A program made the translations under genes and the position numbers. Below are positions 32,484 through 32,745 of a DNA stretch of 32,745 bases, one piece after another. Numbering within the stretch: the first letter of the stretch is position 1; every line of letters starts with the position of its first letter. Under the pieces are notes generated by a model. That model made no database searches. It had not been told where the DNA came from and worked only from the letters and a program-made list of their open reading frames with translations. Source of the stretch: an uncultured Oscillospiraceae bacterium (GTDB lineage: Bacteria; Bacillota; Clostridia; Oscillospirales; Oscillospiraceae); the NCBI GenBank assembly GCA_900757415.1, contig CAAENU010000017.1, positions 1 through 32,745 of the forward strand. Direction: 5' to 3'.

Positions 32484-32745
32484 ACAGTTCACTCCGCCTG
32501 TCCAAAGCTTGCCTGCATAGTTCGCAATATACGGGTGTAAGCCGCTCTTTCAGCCATAGATGTGGTGGTATCCGTCCAAAGATAAAATCTGTCCGATATG
32601 TCGGCAAAGAATTATTTTTTACCAGAAAAACACAAAAAAGTCGAAGGGAGTCGAGAAGTATTTGTGATGAATCGACAAGAATACCTTGAAAACGATGTCC
32701 GATTCTGGTAATTTAGTAAACGGCAGGGCGATAATGTGAGGAAAA
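32484..32745 (+). other. AT-richer unassigned tail of the window
   Basis: These 262 bases have lower GC than the rest and no recognisable gene. A 37-codon frame at 32598-32711 (MSAKNYFLPEKHKK start) lacks a ribosome binding site. A 22-codon minus-strand frame also has no support. AGTCGA occurs twice in tandem near 32639-32656 and a related ATCGACA at 32671. TTGAAA (32686-32691), a 17-bp spacer and TAATTT (32709-32714) with TGG form a fair promoter. GTGAGGAAAA at the end may be the ribosome binding site of a gene just past the window. Confidence 0.4.

Noticed and set aside
32381..32689. 102-codon plus-strand frame across the htpG end and terminator
   Set aside because: It runs through the htpG coding end and its terminator hairpin; no ribosome binding site and no coherent domain.
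1..32745. CRISPR arrays, insertion sequences, tRNA or rRNA genes
   Set aside because: I looked for regularly spaced repeats, transposase-like frames with terminal inverted repeats and tRNA-like cloverleaf sequence, and found none that could be supported.

Overview
This 32.7 kb window is chromosomal, gene-dense and about 58-60% GC. It most likely comes from a gut-type clostridium of the Oscillospiraceae (Clostridium cluster IV: Oscillibacter, Intestinimonas or Dysosmobacter relatives). The evidence is the AddAB helicase-nuclease, a PheB-type ACT protein, a YtvI-like AI-2E permease, CooT beside a His-rich protein, strong GGAGG ribosome binding sites, and GC-rich codon use in a Gram-positive-style gene set. 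The assignment is inferred from gene content; no rRNA or tRNA gene is present to confirm it.

Layout. Positions 1-7032 (minus): 5' end of rpmE, then addB-addA as an overlapping pair. Positions 7221-11039 (plus): a compact ion-transport operon with a three-knuckle zinc-ribbon protein, an NhaC-family antiporter, a CDF metal exporter of probable Mn type, and a sirtuin. Positions 11123-13241: a Wzx/MATE-like flippase overlapping a TetR regulator, followed by a 42-bp perfect palindrome at the promoter of putP (13476-14930). Positions 15053-15547: a flavin-binding PPOX-fold protein. Positions 15685-15938: a broken remnant of an NhaC-like transporter behind an intact promoter and ribosome binding site. 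Positions 15983-18058 (minus): EamA permease and AI-2E/YtvI permease. Then pheB (plus), cca (minus), murC and a prolyl-tRNA editing protein (plus), an unknown lipoprotein (plus), trkH (minus), murA with a structured leader (plus), and rlmH, a DUF2007 protein and pgcA (plus). Positions 29264-30480: a small divergent metal locus, with a His-rich protein and CooT on the minus strand and a His-tailed CsoR/RcnR-type sensor plus a small membrane protein on the plus strand. htpG (30538-32427) ends the genic part. The last 260 bases are AT-richer and unassigned.

How the genes fit together. Most genes are housekeeping: recombinational repair, peptidoglycan precursor synthesis (MurA, MurC), sugar-phosphate interconversion (PgcA), tRNA and rRNA maturation (Cca, RlmH, prolyl-tRNA editing), chaperoning (HtpG), and ion or solute balance (NhaC-like, CDF, PutP, TrkH). 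The least-described part is the divergent metal locus, where a sensor and a putative metal-binding partner carry the same histidine-rich N-terminal module. The sensor's core ligands look copper-like while its neighbours look nickel-like. Promoters are unusually easy to read here: many are -35/17 bp/-10 elements with an extended TGn -10. No CRISPR array, insertion sequence, tRNA or rRNA gene was found.
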